Shown piece after piece: positions 8,556-15,969 of a stretch of 32,660 nucleotides of DNA (its first letter is position 1; the number at the start of each line of letters is the position of its first letter). This stretch comes from Bryobacterales bacterium. Its GTDB lineage: Bacteria; Acidobacteriota; Terriglobia; Bryobacterales; Bryobacteraceae. The stretch lies in assembly GCA_026954325.1 (NCBI GenBank), contig JAIXKK010000051.1:1-32660 (forward strand), written 5' to 3'. The position numbers and the translations under genes are program-made. A model generated the notes under the pieces. That model had not been told where the DNA came from. It did not search any database and worked only from the letters and a program-made list of their open reading frames with translations.

Positions 8556-8561
8556 TACAAT
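8556..8561 (+). promoter_or_regulatory. TACAAT -10 box placed for a leaderless transcript (second Uma2 gene)
   Basis: TACAAT is separated from the ATG at 8569 by seven bases (CAAGGGC). It lies immediately after the stop of the first Uma2 gene and within a 12-base match to the first gene's promoter, so the second copy may be transcribed on its own. Confidence 0.5.
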
Positions 8562-8568
8562 CAAGGGC

Positions 8569-9087
8569 ATGGCGAGAACGGCCCTGGTTCCGATCGAAGA
8601 ATACCTCCGAACCAGCTACGATCCCGATGTGGATTACGTGGATGGCGCGCTGGAGGAGAGGAACTTGGGCGAATTCGAGCACGCTTTGGTGCAGGCAAAA
8701 ATTACTGTCTGGTTGGATGCGCAGTGTTTATCCAAGCGTCTCTTCGTGGTCACGGAGGCGCGGGTTCAGGTGGCGCCGTCGCGCTTTCGAATCCCCGATA
8801 TTTGTCTGACGAGAGGCTGGCCCAAGAGCGGCATCATCACGGCGCCGCCGCTGTTGTGCGTCGAGATTCTTTCGCCCGAGGACCGGTTGGGACGGGTGGA
8901 GGCGAGAATCCGGGATTTTCTTGCATTCGGCGTCCCCGCCGTGTGGGCGATTGATCCCGTGCAGCGGCGGGCGTGGACCTACACGAAAGACGGGGTGGAG
9001 GAAGCAAACGGGCCGGTATTGAAGGCTGAGGAGATCGTGCTCGACCTCGGAGAGATCTTTTCGGAAATCGACAAGCTGCGCGGCTAG
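8569..9087 (+). CDS. Uma2 family (DUF820) putative PD-(D/E)XK nuclease, copy 2
   Basis: This 172-residue protein is paralogous to the preceding gene. Its N-terminal block (EEYLRTSYDPDVDYVDGALE) is nearly identical, but the rest has diverged. Core residues D77 (FRIPD) and E99 (VEILSPEDR) are kept. The lysine position in the following helix carries arginine (R113, R115), as in copy 1. GVPAVWAIDPVQRRAWTY closes the core. Its stop codon shares the four bases CTAG (9084-9087) with the stop of the convergent FAD oxidoreductase gene. The function is unknown, and the pair could be redundant or could form a heterodimer. Confidence 0.88.
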   Translation: MARTALVPIEEYLRTSYDPDVDYVDGALEERNLGEFEHALVQAKITVWLDAQCLSKRLFVVTEARVQVAPSRFRIPDICLTRGWPKSGIITAPPLLCVEILSPEDRLGRVEARIRDFLAFGVPAVWAIDPVQRRAWTYTKDGVEEANGPVLKAEEIVLDLGEIFSEIDKLRG

Positions 9088-10607
9088 GCGCGGCCGAGGC
9101 GGTGGAGGACGCGGGTTGCGGCGCGGACGCCGTGATATTGGGCCTCCTCGAAGATGGACATGCCGCTGAGGTCGGAGTTGGCGAGTACGATGTCCCCGCC
9201 CCAATCGGCGAGTCGGCGGCGTTTATCGTTCCACATCCAACCGGTGACGGGACGGGCCATGGCGTGGCCGAGACGCAGCACATCGATGCGCGAGACGCAC
9301 TGGCGGATATCGGGGTGGGCCTTTTCGAGATCATTCAGGATTGCCTCTTTCCAGTAGTTCCAATCCTTGTCGAGCAACAACTGGCGATTGGCGGCCGGGG
9401 TTCCTTCGGCGAGGGACCAATAGTAGGTCCAGACGCTTTTGTCGATGAAGGAGCGGAGGCTCTGGTGGGTGGCGACGACGTAGCCGAGGGCGGGGGAGTC
9501 GTAGATGACGTTGTCCCAGGCGGGTTCGGTGTTGCGCTCGCGCGGCAGGCGGTCAAGGGTAAGATTGGCGGTCATCCAGGGGGAATAGACCAGGCCGGAG
9601 GTGTCGGGCGGCGCGTCGAACACATAACGGAGGAGGAATGTGGGGGCGGCCCAGATGACGGCCTCCGCCTGGTATTCGGCCTGTTCGGTGCGCACGCGGA
9701 TGTGACGGCCCGCGCGCTCCAAGTGGTACACCATGGACGCGGCGCGGACGAATTTCCCCAGCCTTTCGAGCAGGCGTCTGACGAGCCAGCCGTTACCCTC
9801 GGGCCAGGTGAAGGGCCCTTTTTCGTCGTGCTGGCGCGAGGCGAAGTAGTGGACTCCGGCCCAGGCGGAGGTGTCGCGGGCGAGGGCCCCGTAGTCATCG
9901 CGGCAGGCGTAGTTGACGTACCAGTCGAGGTAAGGTGAATGGAACTTCTGATCGCGCAGCCATTGCTCGAAGGAGATGTTGTCAAGAGGAGAGGGTTTGC
10001 CTCCGGGTTCGAGGGGGATGGTGAACTGGCCAGTGGCGGCGAATGCCGCCATCTGCTCTTCGAAGCGGCGGAATTGCCGCCGGTGTTCGCGCGTGACGCC
10101 GATATCGGGCTCGATGCCCTCCTGCCAGCGTCCGTAGAGGAAGAGGCGCTCCCGCGGGGAGTGGCAAAGGTGCAGTTCGTTGAAACGGCCGTCCTCGATG
10201 AGTCCGAATTCCTCGCATAGTTCACGGACGAGGGTGGAGTCGCGGTTGGGAACGGGCAGGTAGTGGGCGGCCCAGGGGTAGGCGGAGATCTCGTTTTCGC
10301 CCCAGCGCGAGTTGCCGCCGGCCTGATGCTCCATTTCAAGGATTACGAAGTCCGAAAATCTTTTTTTCTGAAGCCGCCACGCGGCGCTGAGGCCGGCGAT
10401 GCCGCCGCCTACGATGACCACGGGGACACGGACCTGCTGTTTGGGGGAGGGGAATTTCGCGCGGTCGCGCAGTTTGTGGCCGAGCAGGCGGGAGTCATCG
10501 ATGATGCGGCCTTCGACTTGACGGCTGGCTTTCTGAGAAAGGCCCACCAGAGCGGCCGAGAGGAACCGGCGGCGGCTATTTTGCAACGGCCTGCCACTCT
10601 CGCTCAT
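9084..10607 (-). CDS. FAD-dependent amine-oxidase-like oxidoreductase with twin-arginine leader
   Basis: I start this gene at the ATG at 10607 (507 residues), which places a twin-arginine-like leader (NSRRRFLSAALVG, residues 10-22) at the N-terminus; the longer open frame upstream lies inside the preceding gene. The dinucleotide-binding motif VVIVGGGIAGLSAAWRL spans 63-79, with the ribose-binding acidic residue E91 and the GGNS motif (97-100) of flavin monoamine/polyamine oxidases. A C-terminal FAD-contact segment reads LANSDLSGMSIFEEAQYHG. It overlaps the membrane spermidine-synthase gene by 32 bases, so it is the last gene of the polyamine-like operon. A likely role is oxidation of the amine made by that operon, outside the cytoplasm; this is inferred. 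The leader's hydrophobic stretch is short, so export is not certain. Confidence 0.87.
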   Translation of the reverse strand: MSESGRPLQNSRRRFLSAALVGLSQKASRQVEGRIIDDSRLLGHKLRDRAKFPSPKQQVRVPVVIVGGGIAGLSAAWRLQKKRFSDFVILEMEHQAGGNSRWGENEISAYPWAAHYLPVPNRDSTLVRELCEEFGLIEDGRFNELHLCHSPRERLFLYGRWQEGIEPDIGVTREHRRQFRRFEEQMAAFAATGQFTIPLEPGGKPSPLDNISFEQWLRDQKFHSPYLDWYVNYACRDDYGALARDTSAWAGVHYFASRQHDEKGPFTWPEGNGWLVRRLLERLGKFVRAASMVYHLERAGRHIRVRTEQAEYQAEAVIWAAPTFLLRYVFDAPPDTSGLVYSPWMTANLTLDRLPRERNTEPAWDNVIYDSPALGYVVATHQSLRSFIDKSVWTYYWSLAEGTPAANRQLLLDKDWNYWKEAILNDLEKAHPDIRQCVSRIDVLRLGHAMARPVTGWMWNDKRRRLADWGGDIVLANSDLSGMSIFEEAQYHGVRAATRVLHRLGRA

Positions 10608-12072
10608 AGTACCGGACCAGCGCCTGGTCATTGAGGCGGTTGGGTTCGGCGGGGACGGGGCCCATATCGCCGGGGAACTGGAACAGGGATGGCAGCATGG
10701 CCACGGTGAGGAAATGGAGGTCTTGCGGCAGGTGACTGGGCGGTTGGTAATCACGCGCGCCCGCCAGCATGAAGCCCCACTCGCCGAAGGAGGGCACGTA
10801 GGCGTGGTAGGGATAGACCTTCAAGCCAGCCTGCTTCATGGTTTCCGCGATGGACCAGAAACTCCGGCGGGCGAACAGGGGCGAAGTACTTTGGGCCACG
10901 GCAAGGCCGCCTTGGCTGAGGTGTTTCGCCATGAGGCGGTAGAAGGCGGTGGTGTAGAGTTTGCCGAGGGAGTAACTGGTGGGGTCGGGGAAGTCGATGA
11001 CGATGAAGTCGTAGACGCCGGTGTGCGAATCAAGCCACGGGAAGGCGTCGGCATTGATCACCTTCACCTTGGGAGCGGTGAGGGAACCCTGGTTCAGCCC
11101 TTTGAGGATGGGATGGGTGGAGAAGAGGCGGGTCATTTCGGGGTCGAGGTCGACGAGGGTGATGCTCTCGACGGAAGGGTACTTCAGCAGTTCGCGGACG
11201 GCCAACCCGTCGCCGCCTCCGAGCACGAGCAGGCGGCGCGCGCCGGGAACGGCGGAGAGACCGGGATGAACAAGCGCCTCGTGATAGCGGCGCTCGTCGC
11301 GGGAACTGAACTGGAGGTGCGAGTTGAGAAACAGCCGCAAGTCGTCCTTCCATTTGGTGAGCACAATTCGCTGGTACTTCGTGGTGCGGGCGAAGATCAC
11401 TTCGTCGGCGTAGAGGGCGCTGTCGGCAATGTCGAGGATGTGGGTGGAGTAGGCCATTCCAACGCCTTGCGCCGCCATGACGAGCAGGCAGAGCACGCGC
11501 AGACGGAGGACGCCTCCGATGCGGTCCTGGAAGAGGAACGTGGTCCAGAGAGCGACGGCGGCGTTGAGGATGCCGAAGAAGATGGCTCCGCGGACGAGGC
11601 CCAACTGGGGAACCAGCCAGAGAGGGAAGATGAGCGAAGCTCCCAGGGCGCCGAGGTAGTCGAACGTGAGGACCTGGGCGACGAGGTCGCGGAATTCGAA
11701 CCGGTCTTTCAGGATGCGCATCATGATGGGAATCTCGAGGCCCACCAGAACTCCGATGAGCATGACCAGCACGTAGAGCAGCAGGCGGAATCCCTGCGTA
11801 TAGGCGAAGGCGACGAACAGGATGGTGGAGGAGAAGCCGCCCACCAGGCCGACCATGAGTTCGATGGTGACGAAGCGGGTCACCAGTCCGCGGCCGATGT
11901 ATTTCGACAGAAAGCTGCCGATGCCCATGGCGAAGAGATAGGTGCCGATGACGGTGGAGAACTGGAGCACGCTATCGCCGAGGAGATAGCTCGCCAGCGT
12001 GCCGGCCAGCAACTCGTAGATGAGGCCACAGGCCGCGATGAGGAAGGTCGAGATGAGAAGAAGGAACGCCAA
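10576..12072 (-). CDS. Membrane-embedded spermidine/spermine-synthase-like aminopropyltransferase
   Basis: This 498-residue protein has about seven transmembrane helices (residues 4-215) followed by a spermidine-synthase domain (about 225-470). The catalytic landmarks are all present: the substrate gate YHEALVHP (263-270), the AdoMet-binding GGGDG (285-289), the acidic LVDLDPEM (306-313), and the DFPDP motif with D360 and D363, matching the catalytic aspartates of SpeE. It should transfer an aminopropyl group from decarboxylated AdoMet to an unknown amine at the membrane. The start is TTG: an in-frame TAG sits three codons upstream (the DUF350 stop) and no ATG or GTG lies nearby. A gap of six bases separates it from DUF350. 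Confidence 0.9.
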   Translation of the reverse strand: MAFLLLISTFLIAACGLIYELLAGTLASYLLGDSVLQFSTVIGTYLFAMGIGSFLSKYIGRGLVTRFVTIELMVGLVGGFSSTILFVAFAYTQGFRLLLYVLVMLIGVLVGLEIPIMMRILKDRFEFRDLVAQVLTFDYLGALGASLIFPLWLVPQLGLVRGAIFFGILNAAVALWTTFLFQDRIGGVLRLRVLCLLVMAAQGVGMAYSTHILDIADSALYADEVIFARTTKYQRIVLTKWKDDLRLFLNSHLQFSSRDERRYHEALVHPGLSAVPGARRLLVLGGGDGLAVRELLKYPSVESITLVDLDPEMTRLFSTHPILKGLNQGSLTAPKVKVINADAFPWLDSHTGVYDFIVIDFPDPTSYSLGKLYTTAFYRLMAKHLSQGGLAVAQSTSPLFARRSFWSIAETMKQAGLKVYPYHAYVPSFGEWGFMLAGARDYQPPSHLPQDLHFLTVAMLPSLFQFPGDMGPVPAEPNRLNDQALVRYYEREWQAVAK

Positions 12073-12078
12073 GGCTGC

Positions 12079-12291
12079 CTAGTGGACCGCGGCGGCAATG
12101 ATGATGCACATGCCGATGGACATGGCGCCGACGAGGATCGCCAGCGCGACATTTTTCTCCTCGACAATCTCCTTCCAGAGCGCGTAGGGCGTCAGTTTGT
12201 CGACCACCGCGAATGCGGCGATGAAGATCACAATGCCCAGGATCGCGAAGATCAGGGCGTTTAACAGGAACCCGGGATGGAAGTCCACCAT
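12079..12291 (-). CDS. DUF350 family small membrane protein
   Basis: This 70-residue protein has two hydrophobic helices (about 10-30 and 48-68) joined by a charged loop (DKLTPYALWKEIVEEKNVA), which matches the DUF350 (YjfL/UPF0719) unit. Many DUF350 proteins contain two such units; this one has a single unit. E. coli yjfL lies in an operon with a glutathionylspermidine-synthase-like gene (yjfC), so a link between DUF350 and polyamines recurs outside this phylum. GGAGGG stands about 9 bases before the ATG. The gene begins 4 bases after the small membrane protein gene and ends 6 bases before the synthase. Its molecular function is unknown. Confidence 0.88.
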   Translation of the reverse strand: MVDFHPGFLLNALIFAILGIVIFIAAFAVVDKLTPYALWKEIVEEKNVALAILVGAMSIGMCIIIAAAVH

Positions 12292-12295
12292 GGTT

Positions 12296-12484
12296 TTATT
12301 TCCCTCCGTAGTAGCGGCCGATGCCGCCGCCGTAATGCGAACGCCAGGCGCCGGGATTATCGCGGATGGACTTGGGCACGTTGCGTACCTCGTTCACCCG
12401 GTCGAGACTCCACCCGCGCCATTGCGAATATCCCACAAAGCTCGCGATCAGCAAGCCGTATATGGAAAACAACGATCGTATCAT
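12296..12484 (-). CDS. Small membrane protein of unknown function (62 residues) within the polyamine-like operon
   Basis: I do not recognise this protein. It has one hydrophobic helix near the N-terminus (SIYGLLIASFVGYSQWRGW, about 7-25) and a short soluble tail ending in glycine and tyrosine (GGGIGRYYGGK). It lies 12 bases after the DUF4178 membrane protein and 4 bases before DUF350, on the same strand, with GAGGA about 10 bases before the ATG. The compact spacing makes it very likely a real gene. The tail could pack against the DUF4178 or DUF350 proteins; that is a guess from position only. Confidence 0.75.
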   Translation of the reverse strand: MIRSLFSIYGLLIASFVGYSQWRGWSLDRVNEVRNVPKSIRDNPGAWRSHYGGGIGRYYGGK

Positions 12485-12496
12485 TGCCGTGTTTCC

Positions 12497-13807
12497 TCAC
12501 CCGCCGCCGGAGTAGTCGCTCTCGGCCCAGCGCTTCTGTTCGAAACTGCCGCCGCGCACCGTTTTCCAGATGGGCGGAATCAAGAGGAGCACAACACCGA
12601 TGAAGAAGAAGGACCAGGTGGTCACGTCGCGGATCACCTGGATCTGGTAACGCATCGAGTTGGCAGTGGAGCGCGCCGCGGCGGTATCCATCTCCGGTTC
12701 GATGCGCAAGTAATACCTGCCGGCCGGGATGGAGGGCAGCACGGCGGATGCTTTCGAGCCGCCTTCGGTCCAGGTTCCGTCGCTGTCGCGGCCGTGGTAA
12801 TAGCTCACCTGGCGGCTGAAATCGTAGGCGTCCGCGGTGTCCGCATTGATCAGCGCCAGATTGAAATAGGCCCAGTTGTTGTCGAGGTCAGTGTTCACCT
12901 TCACCTCCACGTCAGAGATTCGCCCGGATAGTTCGAAGACATCGGTGACGAAGGAGTTCTCGTGCGTCCCCGCGGTCTGCTGGGTGAATGAGTACCGCTG
13001 GGAGAACGCTGTCTTGCCGGCGTGGAACAGCATGGCGGTGAACTGAATGAAGATCAGGACCGCCAGCCAGACGAGGAAACGTTTCCAGGCGGCGCCGATC
13101 TGGCCTCCGGCGGGAGATGGCTGGTTGGCGAAGACGCCGGCGGGGATGGGAGGCTTCCCCTTGAGGCCGAAACTCTGCCAGATGACGGCGCCGGGTGTAT
13201 ATTCGCCGAGTGACCAGACGGTTTCGTCGCTGGTCTGCTCGCGGGAGAGCATGCGGGGAGGAGCGATGAAATCGTCGCATTGAACGGATTCGCCCACTTG
13301 GACACGCCAGGGGAATTCGCCCATCACGTAGATGGTGGCGGCCTGGTAGCCCTGGAAGCGGCGGTACGTAGCGCCCATATAGAGAGCGGCCGGACGTATA
13401 CCTCGCGTAGCGGCCTGGGGCAACGCCTGCAGGATGGAAACCACGTTCCAGTGGCCGTTGTATTCAGTGAGATAGCGGAAGCCTCGATAAGGGTTGAACA
13501 GGACGTACTCACTCCAGTGGTAGGCCACGCCATCGGCCGTCATCTGGCGCACCTGCATGCCGATGACCTCGTAGAGGATGCCGTTAAGCTTACCGCGCAC
13601 GCCAAGCGGGATGAGGGGGCGAAAGCGCTCCTTGGCGCGGAACTGTTGGATCACCTGTAGACTGGGAGTGGTGGCATCGAGGACGCTAAGACATTGGATG
13701 CAAACGACGGTGAGCGTCCGGCCAAGCCCGCGCACTTCCACCGTGCCGCCGCAATTGGGGCAGGCGAGCGATCGGACTTTGGGCATCGGCCGCGGTTGGG
13801 TGCTCAT
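12497..13807 (-). CDS. Zinc-ribbon DUF4178 membrane-anchored protein
   Basis: This 436-residue protein has an N-terminal zinc ribbon (CPNC at 16-19, CIQC at 36-39) and a DUF4178 domain (about 60-215, with AYHWSEYVLFNPYRGFRYL). A transmembrane helix follows at about 243-261, then a beta-rich region of about 130 residues, then a second helix (about 397-414) and a short polar tail. The two helices would put the middle region outside the cytoplasm and both ends inside. It begins right after the stop of the smaller DUF4178 gene with no gap. DUF4178 has no known biochemical activity. Here it probably links a cytoplasmic sensor or scaffold to an extracytoplasmic domain; this is inferred. Confidence 0.87.
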   Translation of the reverse strand: MSTQPRPMPKVRSLACPNCGGTVEVRGLGRTLTVVCIQCLSVLDATTPSLQVIQQFRAKERFRPLIPLGVRGKLNGILYEVIGMQVRQMTADGVAYHWSEYVLFNPYRGFRYLTEYNGHWNVVSILQALPQAATRGIRPAALYMGATYRRFQGYQAATIYVMGEFPWRVQVGESVQCDDFIAPPRMLSREQTSDETVWSLGEYTPGAVIWQSFGLKGKPPIPAGVFANQPSPAGGQIGAAWKRFLVWLAVLIFIQFTAMLFHAGKTAFSQRYSFTQQTAGTHENSFVTDVFELSGRISDVEVKVNTDLDNNWAYFNLALINADTADAYDFSRQVSYYHGRDSDGTWTEGGSKASAVLPSIPAGRYYLRIEPEMDTAAARSTANSMRYQIQVIRDVTTWSFFFIGVVLLLIPPIWKTVRGGSFEQKRWAESDYSGGG

Positions 13808-14443
13808 CTACCAGCCTTCGAATTCGCGGATGTTCCGCAGTCCGAGCGAATCGAAGCTGACAAACTCGCCGATGAAGAGCAGCGGCGGGGATTCGCTGTA
13901 ATCAATGGTTCCGAATTGCGCGGAGTTGTTGCGCAGGTCGGCGAAGACCATCTCGGATTTGTCCCAGTATTCGAAGGGTAGTTCGCCTTCGACGCCGAGG
14001 TAGCGGGCGCGGTTGACGGAAGTGATCTCGAAGGTAGCCGCATTCCATTCGATGCGCGCGCCGCGGTAGGCGTTTCCCGGATCAGGCAGGGGTTTCGTGG
14101 GCTTTACAAGGGCGGAGACGGCATACTCGGCCATGGCGTCGGAAAGCCAGAGGCTTTCGCCCTGCTGGGTGACGCAATGCCATTCGTTCCAATAGCCGAG
14201 TTCGTACTGATAGATGATGCGGCCGACGGCGCGGAAGGACTTGTTCTTGTAGATGCCCTCGGTGAGGAGTTGGATAGGCGAGATCTCGGGGGGCAGGTCG
14301 GCTACTTCTCCGACTTTCTTCAGGTCTACATCCTGCCGCACAAGGATCGAGTGGCAGTAGGGGCAGGTGGTCTGAACGGCGCTCGAGAACTGGAACTCCA
14401 CCGGAGCGCCACAGTTCGGACAATTTCCCGCTGGCCGGCTCAT
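13808..14443 (-). CDS. Zinc-ribbon DUF4178 protein, soluble
   Basis: The ATG at 14443 is chosen because AGGAG lies just before it, giving 211 residues and starting MSRPAGNCPNCGAP; a longer frame reaches into the AdoMet decarboxylase gene. The zinc ribbon uses C8, C11, C27 and C30. A DUF4178 domain follows (about 60-200), marked by GRIIYQYELGYWNEWHCVT. No membrane helix is seen, so it should be cytoplasmic. It begins 7 bases after the decarboxylase stop and abuts the larger DUF4178 gene. Two different DUF4178 proteins in one operon suggest a heteromeric assembly. Confidence 0.86.
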   Translation of the reverse strand: MSRPAGNCPNCGAPVEFQFSSAVQTTCPYCHSILVRQDVDLKKVGEVADLPPEISPIQLLTEGIYKNKSFRAVGRIIYQYELGYWNEWHCVTQQGESLWLSDAMAEYAVSALVKPTKPLPDPGNAYRGARIEWNAATFEITSVNRARYLGVEGELPFEYWDKSEMVFADLRNNSAQFGTIDYSESPPLLFIGEFVSFDSLGLRNIREFEGW

Positions 14444-14450
14444 TGTCTCC

Positions 14451-14813
14451 TCATGCGGCGGGCGGCAAGACGCCGTAAGGCCGCTCAATTCTTCTCACGC
14501 GCACGCTTTCCGCTCCGAACTCGCGGGTGAGGAAGAACACATAGTTGAACTCGGGCCGCGGACGGCAACTAAAAAGGTTGAGACACAGCGACCCATGCTC
14601 GGGGAAGGTGTGGCAGGCGAGGTGGGATTCAGAGAGCATGACAAATCCGGTGTACCCGCCCGGGTGAGGGAACTCGTGCCACTGGGGCGGAGCCACGGGA
14701 TGGAGATCGAGCACCTCGATCAAGCGCTGGAACAATTTTTCCAGGCGGTCCCGGTCCTTCAGCGTGTCCGGCAGACACCCGTACGCGTCCACGATCCACT
14801 CGCGGCCTGTCAT
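14451..14813 (-). CDS. speD: S-adenosylmethionine decarboxylase proenzyme (SpeD type)
   Basis: The start is the ATG at 14813 (120 residues); the longer frame is arginine- and proline-rich and runs into the SPFH gene. The self-cleavage site is clear: SESHLACHTFPEHGS with E62-S63-H64, where S63 would become the pyruvoyl group. H68 and C83 (FSC) fall at the positions numbered the same way in the Thermotoga maritima enzyme. The enzyme should make decarboxylated AdoMet, the aminopropyl donor used by the synthase five genes downstream. It sits between the SPFH gene (28 bases upstream) and the DUF4178 pair. A TATACA box 5 bases before the ATG could give an internal, nearly leaderless transcript. Confidence 0.93.
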   Translation of the reverse strand: MTGREWIVDAYGCLPDTLKDRDRLEKLFQRLIEVLDLHPVAPPQWHEFPHPGGYTGFVMLSESHLACHTFPEHGSLCLNLFSCRPRPEFNYVFFLTREFGAESVRVRRIERPYGVLPPAA

Positions 14814-14818
14814 TGACT

Positions 14819-14824
14819 TGTATA
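14819..14824 (-). promoter_or_regulatory. Candidate internal -10 box (TATACA) before speD
   Basis: TATACA on the minus strand ends 5 bases before the speD ATG, inside the 28-base gap after the SPFH gene. The spacing resembles the TACAAT boxes upstream of the Uma2 genes. No Shine-Dalgarno sequence is seen here. No good -35 is visible. Confidence 0.3.
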
Positions 14825-14841
14825 GCGTACCACCAGCGGGG

Positions 14842-15882
14842 CTATCCTTGGGCGCCGCCGCAGTTGGGGCAGAATTTCGCTCGCGACGGCATGGACGCGC
14901 CGCATTCGATGCAGAACTTCGTATCCTTGCCGGGGGCGGTTGCGCCACCTCCCGCCGCCGGGGCCGCGGGAGGAACAGGAGCGGGACCAACGGAGGGTGG
15001 CTGCGGCTCGCCGCCCGCGCCGGGCATCCGAATGGCGCCCATCATGGTCTGGGCCATGGCCAGGCCGGCTCCGAGACCCGCGCCGATGCCTGCCGCGCCG
15101 CCGCCCTCGTTGGCCGCTGCGATGGGCATGGACTGGGCAACCTGGAACTGCGTGTAGCGGCCCATGTCGCCGATCATGTTCATGCCGATGCGCTCGTCGA
15201 GGCGTTTCTGCAACTCCTCGGGAAGGGAGAGGTTTTCGACGACAAAGCTGTCGAGGGCGAGCCCGAGACGCGTGAACTCAGGCTTGAGGTGGTCGGCGAT
15301 CTTCTGCGCCAGTTCCACCTGATTGGCCGCCATGTCGAGGAAGGGGATCTGGCTTTCGGCGAAGGTGTCGGTCATGCGGCCGATGATGGTATTGCGCAGT
15401 TGGCCTTCGATGTCGGCCACCTGATAGAGTTCGCGGGTGCCGCTGACGTTGGTTTGAAAGGCGCGCGGATCGGTGACGCGCCAGGCGTAGATGCCGTAGG
15501 CCCGGAGGCGGACGGCGCCGAAGTCCTTGTCGCGCACCGTGACCGGCGTCGCCGTGCCCCACTTCTGATTCACTTGCAGGCGCGTGGCGAAGAAATACAC
15601 GTCGCTTTTGAACGGGGACTGGAACATCTTGTCCCAATTCATGAGGTTGGTGAGCAGGGGGAGAGTCTGCGTGTTGAGGGTGTACAGGCCCGGCCCGAAC
15701 ACATCCGCCATCCTTCCTTCATTCACGAAAGCGGCCATTTGCGATTCGCGCACGGTGAGTTTGGCGCCGTTCTGGATTTCCATGTCCTGCATGGGGTAGC
15801 GCCAGGCGAGGATGCCGTCTTCCGGCTCCGTCCAGTGAATGACATCAATAAATTGCTTCTTGAGGAAGTCTTTGAGTGACAT
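14842..15882 (-). CDS. SPFH/Band-7 domain protein with C-terminal zinc ribbon (YdjI-like)
   Basis: The ATG at 15882 (346 residues) follows GGAGG by four bases. Residues about 10-235 form an SPFH/Band-7 domain of the virion-core-protein-like (YdjI) type, including WRYPMQDMEIQNGAKLTVRE and VFGPGLYTLNTQTLPLL. A glycine- and alanine-rich segment (about 255-285) and a proline-rich linker (about 290-315) lead to a zinc ribbon with C324, C327, C338 and C341. It is the first gene of the operon. SPFH proteins form large membrane-associated rings or scaffolds, so this one could gather the membrane enzymes of the operon; this is inferred. No N-terminal membrane helix is obvious. Confidence 0.88.
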   Translation of the reverse strand: MSLKDFLKKQFIDVIHWTEPEDGILAWRYPMQDMEIQNGAKLTVRESQMAAFVNEGRMADVFGPGLYTLNTQTLPLLTNLMNWDKMFQSPFKSDVYFFATRLQVNQKWGTATPVTVRDKDFGAVRLRAYGIYAWRVTDPRAFQTNVSGTRELYQVADIEGQLRNTIIGRMTDTFAESQIPFLDMAANQVELAQKIADHLKPEFTRLGLALDSFVVENLSLPEELQKRLDERIGMNMIGDMGRYTQFQVAQSMPIAAANEGGGAAGIGAGLGAGLAMAQTMMGAIRMPGAGGEPQPPSVGPAPVPPAAPAAGGGATAPGKDTKFCIECGASMPSRAKFCPNCGGAQG

Positions 15883-15886
15883 CGGG

Positions 15887-15903
15887 CCTCCAGCCAAAGT
15901 ATA
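15887..15903 (-). promoter_or_regulatory. Promoter -10 (TATACT) and ribosome-binding site (GGAGG) for the polyamine-like operon
   Basis: On the minus strand TATACT (15898-15903) is followed 6 bases later by GGAGG (15887-15891), which ends 4 bases before the ATG at 15882. The transcript would start at or next to the Shine-Dalgarno sequence. No clear -35 is seen. The divergent S66 peptidase gene begins at 15970, so the 87-base gap must carry both promoters. Confidence 0.5.
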
Positions 15904-15969
15904 CGCCAACAGGGCGGCGCTTGTTCCCGGAATCGGCTGCCCGCGGGCAAGGCGGGTTAGCATGGTTGC

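Noticed and set aside
10714..12264. A 516-codon open frame on the plus strand opposite the spermidine-synthase-like gene.
   Set aside because: It consists mostly of Asp, Glu, Gly and His, a complement artefact of a membrane-protein gene.
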